Below, piece after piece: positions 55,001-64,000 of a DNA stretch of 64,000 nt. The position numbers and the translations under genes were made by a program. Source of the stretch: Streptomyces sp. LBL. Lineage in GTDB: Bacteria; Actinomycetota; Actinomycetes; Streptomycetales; Streptomycetaceae. A model generated the notes under the pieces. The model was not told the DNA's origin and made no database searches. It worked only from the letters and a program-made list of their open reading frames with translations. Position 1 is the first letter of the stretch; each line of letters begins with the position of its first letter. Location of the stretch: NCBI RefSeq assembly GCF_029893585.1, contig NZ_JARXYX010000003.1, positions 186,001 to 250,000 of the forward strand. Reading direction: 5' to 3'.

Positions 55001-58000
55001 GGCACCGCCTTCCTCGAACTGGCCCTGCACGCCGGCGAGCGGACCGGCCACGAGCAGGTCGCTGAACTGACGTTCCACGCCCCGCTGGTCCTCCCCGACG
55101 GAGCCGCGGCCGCCCTCCAGGTGCGCGTGGGGGCCCAGGACGGGTCCGGGCGGCGGTCGCTGGACATGCGGTCCCGGCCGGACGGCGCGGCGGATGACGA
55201 GCCGTGGACCACGCACGCCACCGGAGTGCTCGCGCGCGCCGCCGTCCCCGCGGCCGGGGACCTGTCCGTATGGCCCCCGCAGGGCGCGGAGCCGGTGGAC
55301 GTCACCGGGCTCTACCCCCTGATGGCGGAGACCGGCCTGGCATACGGGCCGATGTTCCGGGGGCTGCGGGCGGCCTGGCAGCGGGACGGGGAGCTGTTCG
55401 TGGAGGCCGGGCTGCCGGACAGCGTCGGAGCCGGGGAGTTCGGGGCACACCCGGCGCTGCTGGACTCGGCCCTGCACGGGGTCGCCCTGAGTGTCGCCAC
55501 CCCCGGCTGGGACCGGGCCCTGCTGCCGTTCGTCTGGCGCGGGGTCGCCCGGCACGCGGTCGGCGCCCCGGCGCTGCGGGCGCGGCTGGCGCCGGCCGGC
55601 TCGGACACGGTCTCGGTGCTGGCGGCGGACGAGACGGGCAGCCCCGTGCTGTCGGCCGACGCACTCGTGCTGCGCCCAGCCTCCCGCGACCAGGTCGAAG
55701 CGGCCGTCGGCACGGCCCGGGGCCGCATGTTCCAGGTGGCCTGGGAGACCCTCGCCGCCCCGCGGGCGAGTGCCGTCGCGTCCGCGGACCCAGCGGGATC
55801 CGCGGCCCCGGACGCGGCCTCCGCCTGGGCGGTCGTCGGCGACGGCGGGCCGGAGCCGGGTCCGTGGGCCGCCACCGCGCCCGCCGGCGTCCACCCGGAC
55901 CTGGACTCTCTGGCACGCACGGACCGAGCGGGGCGCCCGGTTCCGGGCACCGTGCTGGTGCCGTGCTCCCGCGGCGCAGTCGCCCCCGGCACCGACGCCG
56001 ACACCGTGCGTTCCACCGCCCACCGAACGCTCGACCTGGTCCAGCGCTGGCTGGCCGACGACCGGTTCGCCACGTCGCGGCTGGTCCTCGTCACGCGGTG
56101 GGGCGTCGCGGTGGACCCCGAGGACGTTCCCGACCTGGCGCACAGCGCCGTCTGGGGATTGCTGCGCACCGCCCAGTCCGAGCACCCCGGCCGGTTCGGG
56201 CTGCTCGACCTGGACGACCGGGACGACGCTTACGGCCTGTTGGGCGACGCCGTCGCCACCGGCGAGCCGCAACTGGCGGTGCGCGACGGCGCCATCCGCG
56301 TCCCCCGAGTGGCCCGGTGGCGCCCGGACCGCGCCTTGCCCGTGCCGGCCGCACCGGCCTGGCGGCTGACCGCCGGCGCCGACGGCACCCTGGACGGCCT
56401 CGCGCTGCTGCCCTGCCCGGAGGCGTCCGCGCCCCTGGCCCACGGCCAGGTGCGGGTGGCGGTCCGGGCGGCCGGGCTGAACTTCCGGGACGCGCTCAAC
56501 GCCCTCGGCATGTACCCGGGCGAGGCCGCTCCCCTGGGTGTGGAGGGCGCCGGAGTGATCGTGGAGACCGGCCCCGGGGTGACCGCACTGGCGCCCGGCG
56601 ACCGGATCCTCGGTCTGATCTCCGGCGGGATCGGCACGCTCGCGGTGACGGACGAGCGGCTGCTCGCCAAAATCCCGGACGGCTGGTCCTTCGCCCAGGC
56701 GGCGTCGGTGCCCGCGGTCTTCCTCACCGCGTACTACGCGCTGACCGCCCTCGCGGAGCTGCGCCCGGGCACATCGGTGCTGGTGCACGCCGGGACCGGC
56801 GGCGTCGGTACGGCCGCCGTGCAGTTGGCCCGGCACCTGGGTGCGGAGGTGTACGCGACCGCCAGTCCCGCAAAGTGGGACGCACTGCGGGCGGCGGGTC
56901 TGGACGACGCGCACATCGCGTCGTCGCGGACGCTGGAGTTCGAAGAGAAGTTCCGGCGCACCAGCAGAGGCCGGGGCGTGGACGTCGTCCTCGACTCACT
57001 CGCGGGCACGTTCGTCGACGCGTCGCTGCGGCTGCTGGCTCCGTGGGGCCGGTTCCTGGAGATGGGCAAGACCGACATCCGGGACCCCGCGGTGGTGGCG
57101 GCGGCCCACGACGGGGCGTCCTACCAGGCATTCGATCTCGTCGAAGCCGGGCCCGACGCGATCCGGGCGATGCTGACCGAGGTACTCGCCCTGTTCGCGC
57201 GCGGAGTGCTCCGGCTACCGCCGCTGACCACCTGGGACGTCCGTCAGGCGGCCGACGCCTTCCGGTTCGTCAGCCAGGCCCGGCACATCGGCAAGGTGGT
57301 GCTCACCGTGACGCCGGAGCTCGACCCGGCAGGAACGGTACTGATCACCGGCGGGACCGGCGCCCTCGGCTCGGCGGTCGCCCGCCGTCTGGTGGAGCGG
57401 CACGGGATACGGCACCTGCTGCTGACCAGCCGCCGGGGCGCCACCGCCCCCGGCACCGAATCCCTGGTGAGCGACCTCACCGCGCGGGGCGCCGAGGTCA
57501 CCGTGGCGGCCTGCGACGTCTCCGACCGGACCGAGGTCCGCCGGCTGCTGGACGCGGTCCCCGCGGACCGGCCGCTGACCGGCGTCGTGCACACGGCGGG
57601 GGTGCTGGACGACGGCGTCCTGGCGGCGCTCACCCCCGAGCGGTTCGACACCGTGCTCCGCCCCAAGGCCGATGGAGCGCTGCTCCTCGACGAGCTGACC
57701 AGGGACGCGGACCTCGCCGCGTTCGTCCTGTTCTCCTCGACGGCCGGAGTGCTCGGCGGCGCCGGGCAGGCCAACTACGCCGCAGCCAACGCCGTCCTGG
57801 ACTCTCTCGCGAGTCGGCGCCGGGCCGCGGGACTGCCCGCCGTCTCACTGGCCTGGGGGCCATGGCAGGACTCCGGCAGCATGCTCGGTGGTCTGGGCGA
57901 GGTGGACCGGGTCCGGCTCGGCCGCACCGGTCTGGTTCCGCTCCCGGACGAAGAGGGCCTGGACCTCTTCGACACGGCCCTCGCGTCGGTCGAGGCCGCC

Positions 58001-61000
58001 CTGATCCCGGCCGGAGTGGACACCGCGGTGCTGCGCCGGACGGCGGCCGACGAGGTTCCGTACCTGCTGCGCGGGCTCGCCGGGAAGCCGCAGCGGCGGG
58101 CTGACCGCGAGGCGGCGAGGCCGGCCGCGGCCGCCGGGCTGCAGGGCCGGCTGGCCACGGCGTCCGAGGACGAGCGGGAGCGGATCCTGCTCGACCTGGT
58201 GCGCAACCACGCTGCGACGGTGCTGGGTCACACCAACCTCGCGCTGGTCACCCCGGGGCTCGCCTTCAAGGAGCTGGGCTTCGACTCGCTGACCGCTGTC
58301 GAACTGCGCAACCGGCTGGGCGGCGCCCTTGGCACCCAACTGTCGTCCACCCTGGTCTTCGACCATCCGACGCCCACCGCCCTTGCCCGGCACCTGCACG
58401 CCGAACTGCGGGCCGAACTCGGGGCCGGGCCACGCGACGCCGGGACGGACGCGGTCGCCACGGCTGCCTCGGCCGCCGGGAACGGGACCGGCACCAGGGC
58501 CGACGAACCGATCGCGATCGTGTCGATGAGTTGCCGCTACCCCGGCGGCATCGCCTCTCCGGAGGATCTGTGGCGGCTCCTCATGGACGAGGCCGACTCG
58601 GTCACCCCGTTCCCCGCCGACCGTGACTGGGACACGGAGGCCTTGTACGACCCGGACTCCGCCCGGCCGGGAACGACGTACGTACGGGTGGGCGGGTTCC
58701 TCGACGACGCCGCCCGGTTCGACGCCGAGCTGTTCGGTATCAGCCCTCGGGAAGCGTTGGCCATGGACCCCCAGCAGCGGCTGCTGCTGGAGACCTCCTG
58801 GGAAGCACTGGAGCGGGCCGGGATCGACCCGATGTCTCTGAAGGGCAGCCCGGTGGGCGTGTTCGTCGGGGCCGCCGCGCAGGGCTACCCCTCCGATCCA
58901 CGGCAGGCCCCCGAGGATCTGGGCGGCTACCTCCTGACCGGCAGCACGTCGAGCGTCATGTCCGGCCGGATCGCCTATGCCTTCGGGGTCGAAGGCCCCG
59001 CGCTGACCATCGACACTGCCTGCTCGTCCTCGCTGGTGGCGCTGCACACGGCGGTACAGGCGCTCCGGCGAGGGGAATGCTCCCTCGCCTTGGCGGGCGG
59101 GGCCGCCGTCATGGCCGCCCCCGACATCTTCCTGGAGTTCAGCCGGCAGCGCGGGCTGTCCCCGGACGGCCGTTGCAAGGCGTTCGCGTCGGCGGCGGAC
59201 GGCACCGGCTGGGGTGAGGGGGTGGGCCTGCTACTGCTGGAGCGGCTGTCGGACGCCCGGCGCCACGATCACCCCGTCCTGGCGATCGTACGGGGCTCCG
59301 CGATCAACTCGGACGGCGCAAGCAACGGCCTGACCGCGCCCAACGGGCCCTCGCAGCAGCGGGTGATCCGGCAGGCGCTGGCCGACGCGCAGCTGTCGGC
59401 CGGTGACGTCGACGCCGTGGAGGCACACGGCACCGGCACCCGGCTGGGCGACCCGATCGAGGCGCAGGCGCTGGCCGCGACATACGGGCGGCAGCGGCCG
59501 GAAGATCAGCCGCTGCGGCTGGGCTCAGTGAAGTCGAACATCGGCCACACCCAGGCCGCAGCGGGGGTCGCCGGGGTCATCAAGATGGTGACGGCCATGC
59601 GGCACGGCCTGCTGCCCCGGACGCTCCATGTCGACCGGCCCACCCCGGAGGTCGAGTGGTCCGGGAGCGGGCTGGCGCTGCTGACCGCCGCCGAGCCCTG
59701 GCCGCAGACCGGTCGGCCGCGCCGGGCTGCGGTCTCGTCCTTCGGCATCAGCGGGACCAATGCCCACGTGATCATCGAGCAGGCCCCGGCCGCGCCCGTC
59801 GGGCTGCCGGACGGCTCGGCCCCGGCAGTGCCCGCCCCCGCGGGCGCCGTGCCCTGGACGCTCTCCGGGAAGACCGCAGAGGCACTGCGTGCCCAGGCCC
59901 GCCGGCTGCTGGACCGGCTCGGGGGGTCCGGGGCCGACCCTGCGGGCGTCGGCCGGGCGCTGGCCACCACCCGCGCCGCCCTTGACCACCGCGCCGTCGT
60001 GATCGGCGAAGGGCGCAAGGAGCTGCTGGCCGGTCTGGCGGCGCTGGCCGCCGACCGTACGGAGGAGCATGACGGCAGGCAGGTGGTCCGGGGCGTGGCG
60101 CGCAGCCGCGGCAAGACCGTGTTCGTCTTCTCCGGTCAGGGTTCCCAGTGGGTGGGGATGGCCGCGGAACTGCTAGACGCCTCCGAGGTGTTCGCCGCCC
60201 GCGTCGAGGAGTGCGAGGCCGCCCTGGCACCCTATGTGGACTGGTCGCTGACCGGGCTGCTGCGGGACGCGGACGACGCGCCGTCGCTGGAGCGGGTGGA
60301 CGTGGTGCAGCCCGCGCTGTTCGCGGTCATGGTGTCGCTGGCCGCCCTGTGGCAATCCTTCGGGGTCCGGCCGCACGCGGTGATGGGGCACAGCCAGGGG
60401 GAGATCGCCGCCGCGTACGTGGCCGGGGCGCTCACCCTCGACGACGCGGCCCGCACGGTGGCGCTGCGCAGCCAGGCGCTGACCGCGCTCTCCGGGCAGG
60501 GCGGCATGGTCTCGGTGGCGTTGGGTGAGGACGCCGCGTCCGCGCTGGTGGCCCGGTGGCCGGGGCGGCTCTCCGTCGCCTCGGTCAACGGCGTCTCGTC
60601 GACGGTGGTTTCCGGCGAGGTGGCCGCGCTGACGGAGCTGGTGACGCAGTGCGCGGCGGAGGGCGTCCGCACGCGGACCCTCCCGGTGGACTACGCCTCG
60701 CACTCCCCGCAGGTCGAACAGGTCCGCGAGCGACTTCTGCGGGAGCTGGCCCCCGTCGCTCCCAAGCCCGCGGACATACCCTTCTACTCGACGGTCACTG
60801 GCACAGAGGTGGACGCCACCACGCTGGACGCCGCCTACTGGTACCGCAACCTCCGGCAGACCGTCCATCTGGAGCGGGTGACCCGGCTGCTCATGGCGGA
60901 GGGCTTCGACGTCTTCGTCGAGTCCAGCCCGCACCCGGTGCTGACGGTGGCGATCCGGGAGACCGTGGAGGCCGCGCAAGCCGGTCACGCGGTCACGGTG

Positions 61001-64000
61001 GGTTCGCTGCGCCGCGACGACGGCGGTCTGCCCCGCTTCCTCGCTTCGGCCGCCGAGCTGTACGTGGCGGGCGTCCCCGTGGACTGGTCGGACGCCGTCC
61101 GGGGTGCCGCTCCCGACCCGACCGAGCTGCCGACCTATCCGTTCGGCGGCGACCGGTACTGGCTCCGGCGCTCCGGCGGACCGACCGATGTCGCCGCGGC
61201 GGGCCTCGGAGGCAGCTCCCACCCGCTGCTCAGCGCCGTGGTGCCGCTGCCCGGTCCGGCCGGCACGGTCCTCACCGGACGGCTGTCGACGCGCACCCAT
61301 CCGTGGCTCGCCGACCACACGGTGCTGGACACGGTGCTCTTCCCGGGCACGGGACTGGCCGAACTGGTGCTGCGTGCCGCCGCGGAGACCGGTTGCGACA
61401 CGGTCGAGGAACTCAACTTGCTGGAACCCCTGGTCATCGACCGGGAGACCGGCAGCCAGCTGCGGGTGATGGTGGAGGAACCTGACGGGGCCGGACGCCG
61501 CGCCGTGGAGGTGCACTCGCGGCCGGAGGACACCGACGGGCCCTGGCTGCGGCACGCCGTCGGCGTGCTCGCCGTCCGCGACGCCGCGCCGCCGGCCGCG
61601 CCCGCTGGCCCCTCGCCGACGGCGGAGACGGAGGACGTGCCGCTGGACGACGGGTACGCGGTGCTCGCCGCGGCCGGACTCGGCTACGGCCCGGCCTTCC
61701 AGGGACTGCGCTCGGTACGGCGGGACGGCCGGGACCTGTATGCCGAGGTCGCTCTCCCAGACGCCGGGCAGGCCCGGCACTACGGGGTGCACCCGGCGCT
61801 CTTCGACGCCGCGCTCCACGCGGTCGTCCTGGGCGGCCTGGTGGCCCACGCCGGCGAACCGCTGCTGCCGTACGCCTGGAAGGATGTCTGCCTGTACACC
61901 ACGGGCGCGGCGGAGCTGCGGGTGCGGCTGTCGCCCGCGGGCCCGGACACGGTCTCCCTGACGGCGACCGACCCGTCCGGCGCCCTGGTGCTCTCGGTCG
62001 GCTCGCTGATGGTGCGGCCGGTGGCGCCGGGCCGGATCGAGAGCGCCCGCGGCGGGCAGCGCCGTTCTCTGTTCCGGATCACCGACGAGCGCATCGCCCT
62101 GCCGGCGGGCGCCACACCCGCGGCGGACGGCTGGGCCGTGCTCGGGGACGGCCTCGGCCTGCGGGCCGCCGCGGAGGCGTCCGGCATCCGGTACGACGGG
62201 TACGACGGCCTGGACACCCTGGCCGACGCCGTCGCCGCCGGGGCCGCACCACCCACGGTGGTTCTGGTGCCCTGCCCGGACGACGGCCCGCGGCAGGGAC
62301 CGGGAACGGCAGGCTGGGAGACAGCGGATCCGGATGATGCGGCGGACCTGGCCGACGCGGCCCGGACCGCCGTGCACCGCGCGCTCGCACTGGCCCAGAA
62401 GTGGCTGTCCGACGAGCGGTTCGCCGCGTCCCGGCTGGTCTTCGTCACCCGGGGTGCCGTACCGGCCGACGACGACATGCCGCACGACCTCCGGCACGCC
62501 GCGCTGTGGGGCCTGATCCGGTCGGCGCAGTCCGAGCACCCTGGCCGCTTCGGCCTGCTGGACGTCGACACCCTGGACAGCACGGGGGACGGTGAGAACG
62601 GCAGCGCGACGTCGGCGGCGGTACTGCCGGCCGCGCTGTCCTGCGGGGAGCCCCAGCTGACCGTCCGCCGGGGCGTGGTGCGCGCGCCACGGCTCACCCG
62701 GGTCACGGCGGGTGTCGCCCGTCCCGCCACCGAGTTCCGGTTCGCGCCCGGCGGTACGGTGCTGATCACCGGTGGGACCGGCGGCCTCGGCGCGCTGGTC
62801 GCCCGCCACCTGGTGACGGCGCACGGCGTGACGGACCTGCTGCTCACCAGCCGCGGCGGCGCCGCCGCGGCAGGCGCCGCCGAGCTGACCGCGGACCTCG
62901 CCGCGCAGGGCGCCCGGGTGAGGGTGGCGGCCTGCGACGTCGCCGACCGGGAGAAGCTGGCCGGGCTTCTCGCCCAGATCCCCGCGGACCGGCCGCTGAC
63001 TGCGGTGTTCCACGCCGCCGGCGTGCTGGACGACAGCGTGCTCACCTCGTTGACCCCGGACCGGGTCGACGAGGTGCTGCGGCCCAAGATCGAGGGCGCG
63101 CTGCACCTGCACCAGCTCACCCGGGACGCCGGCCTGTCGGCTTTCGTGCTGTTCTCCTCGGCCGCCGGTGTGCTGGGCACCGCCGGACAGAGCGGCTACG
63201 CCGCGGCCAACACGTTCTTGGACGCACTCGCGCACCGCCGACGGGCCGACGGCCTGCCGGGGACGTCGCTGGCATGGGGGATGTGGGAGCAGCGCAGTGG
63301 TCTCACCGGCGGACTGTCCGACACGGATCTGCGGCGGATGGTCCGGTCCGGGGTCGGACAGCTGCCGACCCAGGAGGGCCTGGAGCTGCTGGACGTGGCG
63401 CTCGGCGCCCCGGACGCCGTGCTGGTGCCGATGCGTCTGGACCCGGCTCCCCTGCTCTCCGAAGGCGAACCTGAGCTGGTGCCCGCGGTGCTGCGCGCCC
63501 TGGTCCGGGTGACGCGGCGGAGTGGCGGAGCGGGCCAGGACTCCAGCGGCCACTTCGCCGACCGTGTGGCCGCCCTCCCCGCGGAGGAGCGGGACCGGGC
63601 GTTCCTGCAGCTGGTGCGGCAGAAGGCCGCCGCGGTCCTGGGACTCCCCTCACCGGAGGCAGTCCAGGGCACCCGGGGCTTCCTCCAGATGGGGTTCGAC
63701 TCGCTGACCGCGATCGAGCTGCGTACCCGGCTCAGTTCGGCCACCGGGTTGCGCTTGCCGGCGACGCTGGTCTTCGACCACAACACCCCCGAGCGGACCG
63801 CCCGGCACCTGCGTGAGCTGCTCTTCCCGGAGACCCGGGAACTGACCGAGGCGGAAGCCGAGGAACAGGAGTTCCGGGCGGCCCTGGCGGCGATCCCGAT
63901 GGCCCGGTTCCGGCAGGCCGGCCTGCTGGCGACGGTGTTGGGGCTGGCCAGGGCGGACGGGGAGGCAAAGGCACCAGCCGACGACACGGGCCGGGGGATC
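52067..64000 (+). CDS. Modular type I PKS, two modules, partial (KS-AT-DH-ER-KR-ACP, KS-AT-DH-KR-ACP)
   Basis: Open from ATG 52067 to the window end (3978 codons). It begins with a coiled-coil docking segment (KETERLRRENEEL). Module 2: KS C208, AT S665 with malonyl-type HAFH at 765, DH H969 (HxxxGxxxxP intact) and D1133, ER near 1471 with nucleotide motif HAGTGGVG at 1574, KR with LDD at 1847-1849 (B type) and Y1904, ACP S2074: a fully reducing malonyl module. Module 3: KS C2319, AT S2776 with methylmalonyl-type YASH at 2876, DH H3084 but aspartate in place of the motif glycine (D3088), D3247, KR LDD from 3654 and Y3711, no ER, ACP S3879. The last residues resemble a C-terminal docking domain (FRAALAAIPMARFRQAG), so the stop should lie just beyond the window and more PKS genes probably follow. 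Confidence 0.9.
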   Translation, partial: MATSPDRIVDALRTSMKETERLRRENEELAAVRHEPIAIVAMGCHLPGDIHGPEQFWQLLAAGGDAVAGFPTNRGWDLEALFDPDPDHPGTVYTRNGGFLTDVAGFDAEFFGISPREAVAMDPQQRMLLQTAWETIERAGIDPTTLHGSRTGVYMGTAFQDYATRVKPAELGEYEGYFLTAGAASVLSGRISYTLGLEGPAVTYDTACSASLVALHGACQALRRDECSMALAGGVTVMTTPAQLQGFSRQRGLSVDGRCRSFAAAAEGTGLSEGVGVVLLERLSDARRLGHRVLAVVRGSATNQDGASNGLAAPNGPSQERVIRQALADARLAPDDVDAVEAHGTATTLGDPIEAQALLAAYGQERTEPLLVGSVKSNIGHTQAAAGVVGVIKTVLAMEHGVLPASLHIDAPTPHVDWESGSLELLTRATDWPDTGRPRRAGVSSFGISGTNAHVILEQAPPADAGSTPAPVAPLRAVPWVLSARDGEALRDQARNLLAWLAERGPLGAAEIGHALTTGRTAFAHTAAVIVAGGPDRPRELSEELTQGLAALAEGRPDPRVVLGTAPPGKLGFLFTGQGSQHVGMGRALHASSPVFAEAFDAVCAALDPHLDRPLRDVVFGTAADTDGLLDQTGYTQPALFALEVALFRLFAHWGLRPDRVTGHSIGEVAAAHVAGVLTLPDAAALVAARGRLMQALPKGGAMAAVQATEEEVLPLLAERAGRLDLAAVNGPSSVVVSGEAEAVREVAAHFAAAGRRTKELTVSHAFHSPLVDAMLPEFRRVVATLSFHAPTVPVVSALTGEEVTAEEISDPEYWVRHARGTVRFAEAVRTMADDGVRTFLELGPDGVLTAMGRDTVTAADAELVPALRAGRDEELAVTTALARLRARGVPVDWTSFWGASGACPAALPTYAFQARRHWLDVPPSAAVHSAGLVAAGHPLLGAVVSLADDELVFTGRLSTGVHSWIGDHRVFGQALLPGTAFLELALHAGERTGHEQVAELTFHAPLVLPDGAAAALQVRVGAQDGSGRRSLDMRSRPDGAADDEPWTTHATGVLARAAVPAAGDLSVWPPQGAEPVDVTGLYPLMAETGLAYGPMFRGLRAAWQRDGELFVEAGLPDSVGAGEFGAHPALLDSALHGVALSVATPGWDRALLPFVWRGVARHAVGAPALRARLAPAGSDTVSVLAADETGSPVLSADALVLRPASRDQVEAAVGTARGRMFQVAWETLAAPRASAVASADPAGSAAPDAASAWAVVGDGGPEPGPWAATAPAGVHPDLDSLARTDRAGRPVPGTVLVPCSRGAVAPGTDADTVRSTAHRTLDLVQRWLADDRFATSRLVLVTRWGVAVDPEDVPDLAHSAVWGLLRTAQSEHPGRFGLLDLDDRDDAYGLLGDAVATGEPQLAVRDGAIRVPRVARWRPDRALPVPAAPAWRLTAGADGTLDGLALLPCPEASAPLAHGQVRVAVRAAGLNFRDALNALGMYPGEAAPLGVEGAGVIVETGPGVTALAPGDRILGLISGGIGTLAVTDERLLAKIPDGWSFAQAASVPAVFLTAYYALTALAELRPGTSVLVHAGTGGVGTAAVQLARHLGAEVYATASPAKWDALRAAGLDDAHIASSRTLEFEEKFRRTSRGRGVDVVLDSLAGTFVDASLRLLAPWGRFLEMGKTDIRDPAVVAAAHDGASYQAFDLVEAGPDAIRAMLTEVLALFARGVLRLPPLTTWDVRQAADAFRFVSQARHIGKVVLTVTPELDPAGTVLITGGTGALGSAVARRLVERHGIRHLLLTSRRGATAPGTESLVSDLTARGAEVTVAACDVSDRTEVRRLLDAVPADRPLTGVVHTAGVLDDGVLAALTPERFDTVLRPKADGALLLDELTRDADLAAFVLFSSTAGVLGGAGQANYAAANAVLDSLASRRRAAGLPAVSLAWGPWQDSGSMLGGLGEVDRVRLGRTGLVPLPDEEGLDLFDTALASVEAALIPAGVDTAVLRRTAADEVPYLLRGLAGKPQRRADREAARPAAAAGLQGRLATASEDERERILLDLVRNHAATVLGHTNLALVTPGLAFKELGFDSLTAVELRNRLGGALGTQLSSTLVFDHPTPTALARHLHAELRAELGAGPRDAGTDAVATAASAAGNGTGTRADEPIAIVSMSCRYPGGIASPEDLWRLLMDEADSVTPFPADRDWDTEALYDPDSARPGTTYVRVGGFLDDAARFDAELFGISPREALAMDPQQRLLLETSWEALERAGIDPMSLKGSPVGVFVGAAAQGYPSDPRQAPEDLGGYLLTGSTSSVMSGRIAYAFGVEGPALTIDTACSSSLVALHTAVQALRRGECSLALAGGAAVMAAPDIFLEFSRQRGLSPDGRCKAFASAADGTGWGEGVGLLLLERLSDARRHDHPVLAIVRGSAINSDGASNGLTAPNGPSQQRVIRQALADAQLSAGDVDAVEAHGTGTRLGDPIEAQALAATYGRQRPEDQPLRLGSVKSNIGHTQAAAGVAGVIKMVTAMRHGLLPRTLHVDRPTPEVEWSGSGLALLTAAEPWPQTGRPRRAAVSSFGISGTNAHVIIEQAPAAPVGLPDGSAPAVPAPAGAVPWTLSGKTAEALRAQARRLLDRLGGSGADPAGVGRALATTRAALDHRAVVIGEGRKELLAGLAALAADRTEEHDGRQVVRGVARSRGKTVFVFSGQGSQWVGMAAELLDASEVFAARVEECEAALAPYVDWSLTGLLRDADDAPSLERVDVVQPALFAVMVSLAALWQSFGVRPHAVMGHSQGEIAAAYVAGALTLDDAARTVALRSQALTALSGQGGMVSVALGEDAASALVARWPGRLSVASVNGVSSTVVSGEVAALTELVTQCAAEGVRTRTLPVDYASHSPQVEQVRERLLRELAPVAPKPADIPFYSTVTGTEVDATTLDAAYWYRNLRQTVHLERVTRLLMAEGFDVFVESSPHPVLTVAIRETVEAAQAGHAVTVGSLRRDDGGLPRFLASAAELYVAGVPVDWSDAVRGAAPDPTELPTYPFGGDRYWLRRSGGPTDVAAAGLGGSSHPLLSAVVPLPGPAGTVLTGRLSTRTHPWLADHTVLDTVLFPGTGLAELVLRAAAETGCDTVEELNLLEPLVIDRETGSQLRVMVEEPDGAGRRAVEVHSRPEDTDGPWLRHAVGVLAVRDAAPPAAPAGPSPTAETEDVPLDDGYAVLAAAGLGYGPAFQGLRSVRRDGRDLYAEVALPDAGQARHYGVHPALFDAALHAVVLGGLVAHAGEPLLPYAWKDVCLYTTGAAELRVRLSPAGPDTVSLTATDPSGALVLSVGSLMVRPVAPGRIESARGGQRRSLFRITDERIALPAGATPAADGWAVLGDGLGLRAAAEASGIRYDGYDGLDTLADAVAAGAAPPTVVLVPCPDDGPRQGPGTAGWETADPDDAADLADAARTAVHRALALAQKWLSDERFAASRLVFVTRGAVPADDDMPHDLRHAALWGLIRSAQSEHPGRFGLLDVDTLDSTGDGENGSATSAAVLPAALSCGEPQLTVRRGVVRAPRLTRVTAGVARPATEFRFAPGGTVLITGGTGGLGALVARHLVTAHGVTDLLLTSRGGAAAAGAAELTADLAAQGARVRVAACDVADREKLAGLLAQIPADRPLTAVFHAAGVLDDSVLTSLTPDRVDEVLRPKIEGALHLHQLTRDAGLSAFVLFSSAAGVLGTAGQSGYAAANTFLDALAHRRRADGLPGTSLAWGMWEQRSGLTGGLSDTDLRRMVRSGVGQLPTQEGLELLDVALGAPDAVLVPMRLDPAPLLSEGEPELVPAVLRALVRVTRRSGGAGQDSSGHFADRVAALPAEERDRAFLQLVRQKAAAVLGLPSPEAVQGTRGFLQMGFDSLTAIELRTRLSSATGLRLPATLVFDHNTPERTARHLRELLFPETRELTEAEAEEQEFRAALAAIPMARFRQAGLLATVLGLARADGEAKAPADDTGRGI

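Noticed and set aside
60173..63553. An 1126-codon minus-strand open frame inside the second PKS gene.
   Set aside because: Same reason: low-complexity composition opposite clear KS, AT, DH and KR domains.
1..64000. CRISPR arrays, tRNA/rRNA genes and an integrated element with attachment sites.
   Set aside because: No spaced repeats, cloverleaf-like genes with CCA-type ends, rRNA sequence, integrase or att-like direct repeats were recognised by eye.

Overview
The window looks like part of an actinomycete chromosome, most likely Streptomyces. It is very GC-rich, uses many GTG/TTG starts and 4-bp stop/start overlaps, has a few rare TTA leucine codons, and carries modular type I polyketide synthase (PKS) genes, an A-factor-type hotdog gene and XRE/ImmA pairs. 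Most of it is specialised metabolism. No rRNA, tRNA or CRISPR array was seen. Functions come from reading motifs by eye; no database search was run.

Region A (1-9.4 kb, mostly minus strand) is a shikimate-derived amino acid operon. It encodes a BacA-like prephenate decarboxylase, a HisC-type and an IlvE-type aminotransferase, an ornithine cyclodeaminase-family enzyme, a PaaK-type adenylating ligase and two small proteins (DUF2000, Dabb). A divergent Lrp/AsnC regulator with an EamA exporter and the end of a B12/radical SAM gene lie to the left. At the operon's upstream end are two decayed chorismate genes: a frameshifted chorismate mutase and an MqnA-like gene broken by several frameshifts and a stop.

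Region B (9.5-24.9 kb) is an acyl-carrier-protein lipid cassette. A fatty acyl-AMP ligase, two soluble diiron desaturases, a thioesterase, an ACP, a cyclopropane-synthase-like methyltransferase and a phosphopantetheinyl transferase form a tightly coupled operon, preceded by a P450 and an MDR oxidoreductase and facing two hotdog genes. The cassette is bracketed by two inverted copies of an XRE-regulator/ImmA-peptidase pair, with transposase remnants outside them. A small regulator with two LuxR-type HTH domains carries six TTA codons in its first 25 codons.

Region C (24.9-41.8 kb) begins with a roughly 15-kb run of minus-strand genes. Read from its upstream end: TrpB2-like synthase, beta-RFAP-synthase homologue (C-riboside forming), HemW-like radical SAM enzyme, PfkB kinase, a 17-codon ORF, a hairpin, nucleotidyltransferase, ABC-2 exporter, KAS III, AfsA-like hotdog protein, ICMT-like methyltransferase, PEP-utilising enzyme and UbiA-like membrane protein. 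A divergent TauD-type dioxygenase and a thymidylate-kinase-like protein follow. The enzyme set suggests an undescribed C-ribosylated metabolite, possibly with a lipid or prenyl part.

Region D (41.9-64 kb) has a LysR regulator, a TTA-containing methyltransferase and two modular PKS genes. The first protein is KSQ-AT-ACP then KS-AT-KR-ACP. The second is KS-AT-DH-ER-KR-ACP then KS-AT-DH-KR-ACP and runs off the right edge. Whether regions A-D make one compound or several cannot be decided from this sequence.
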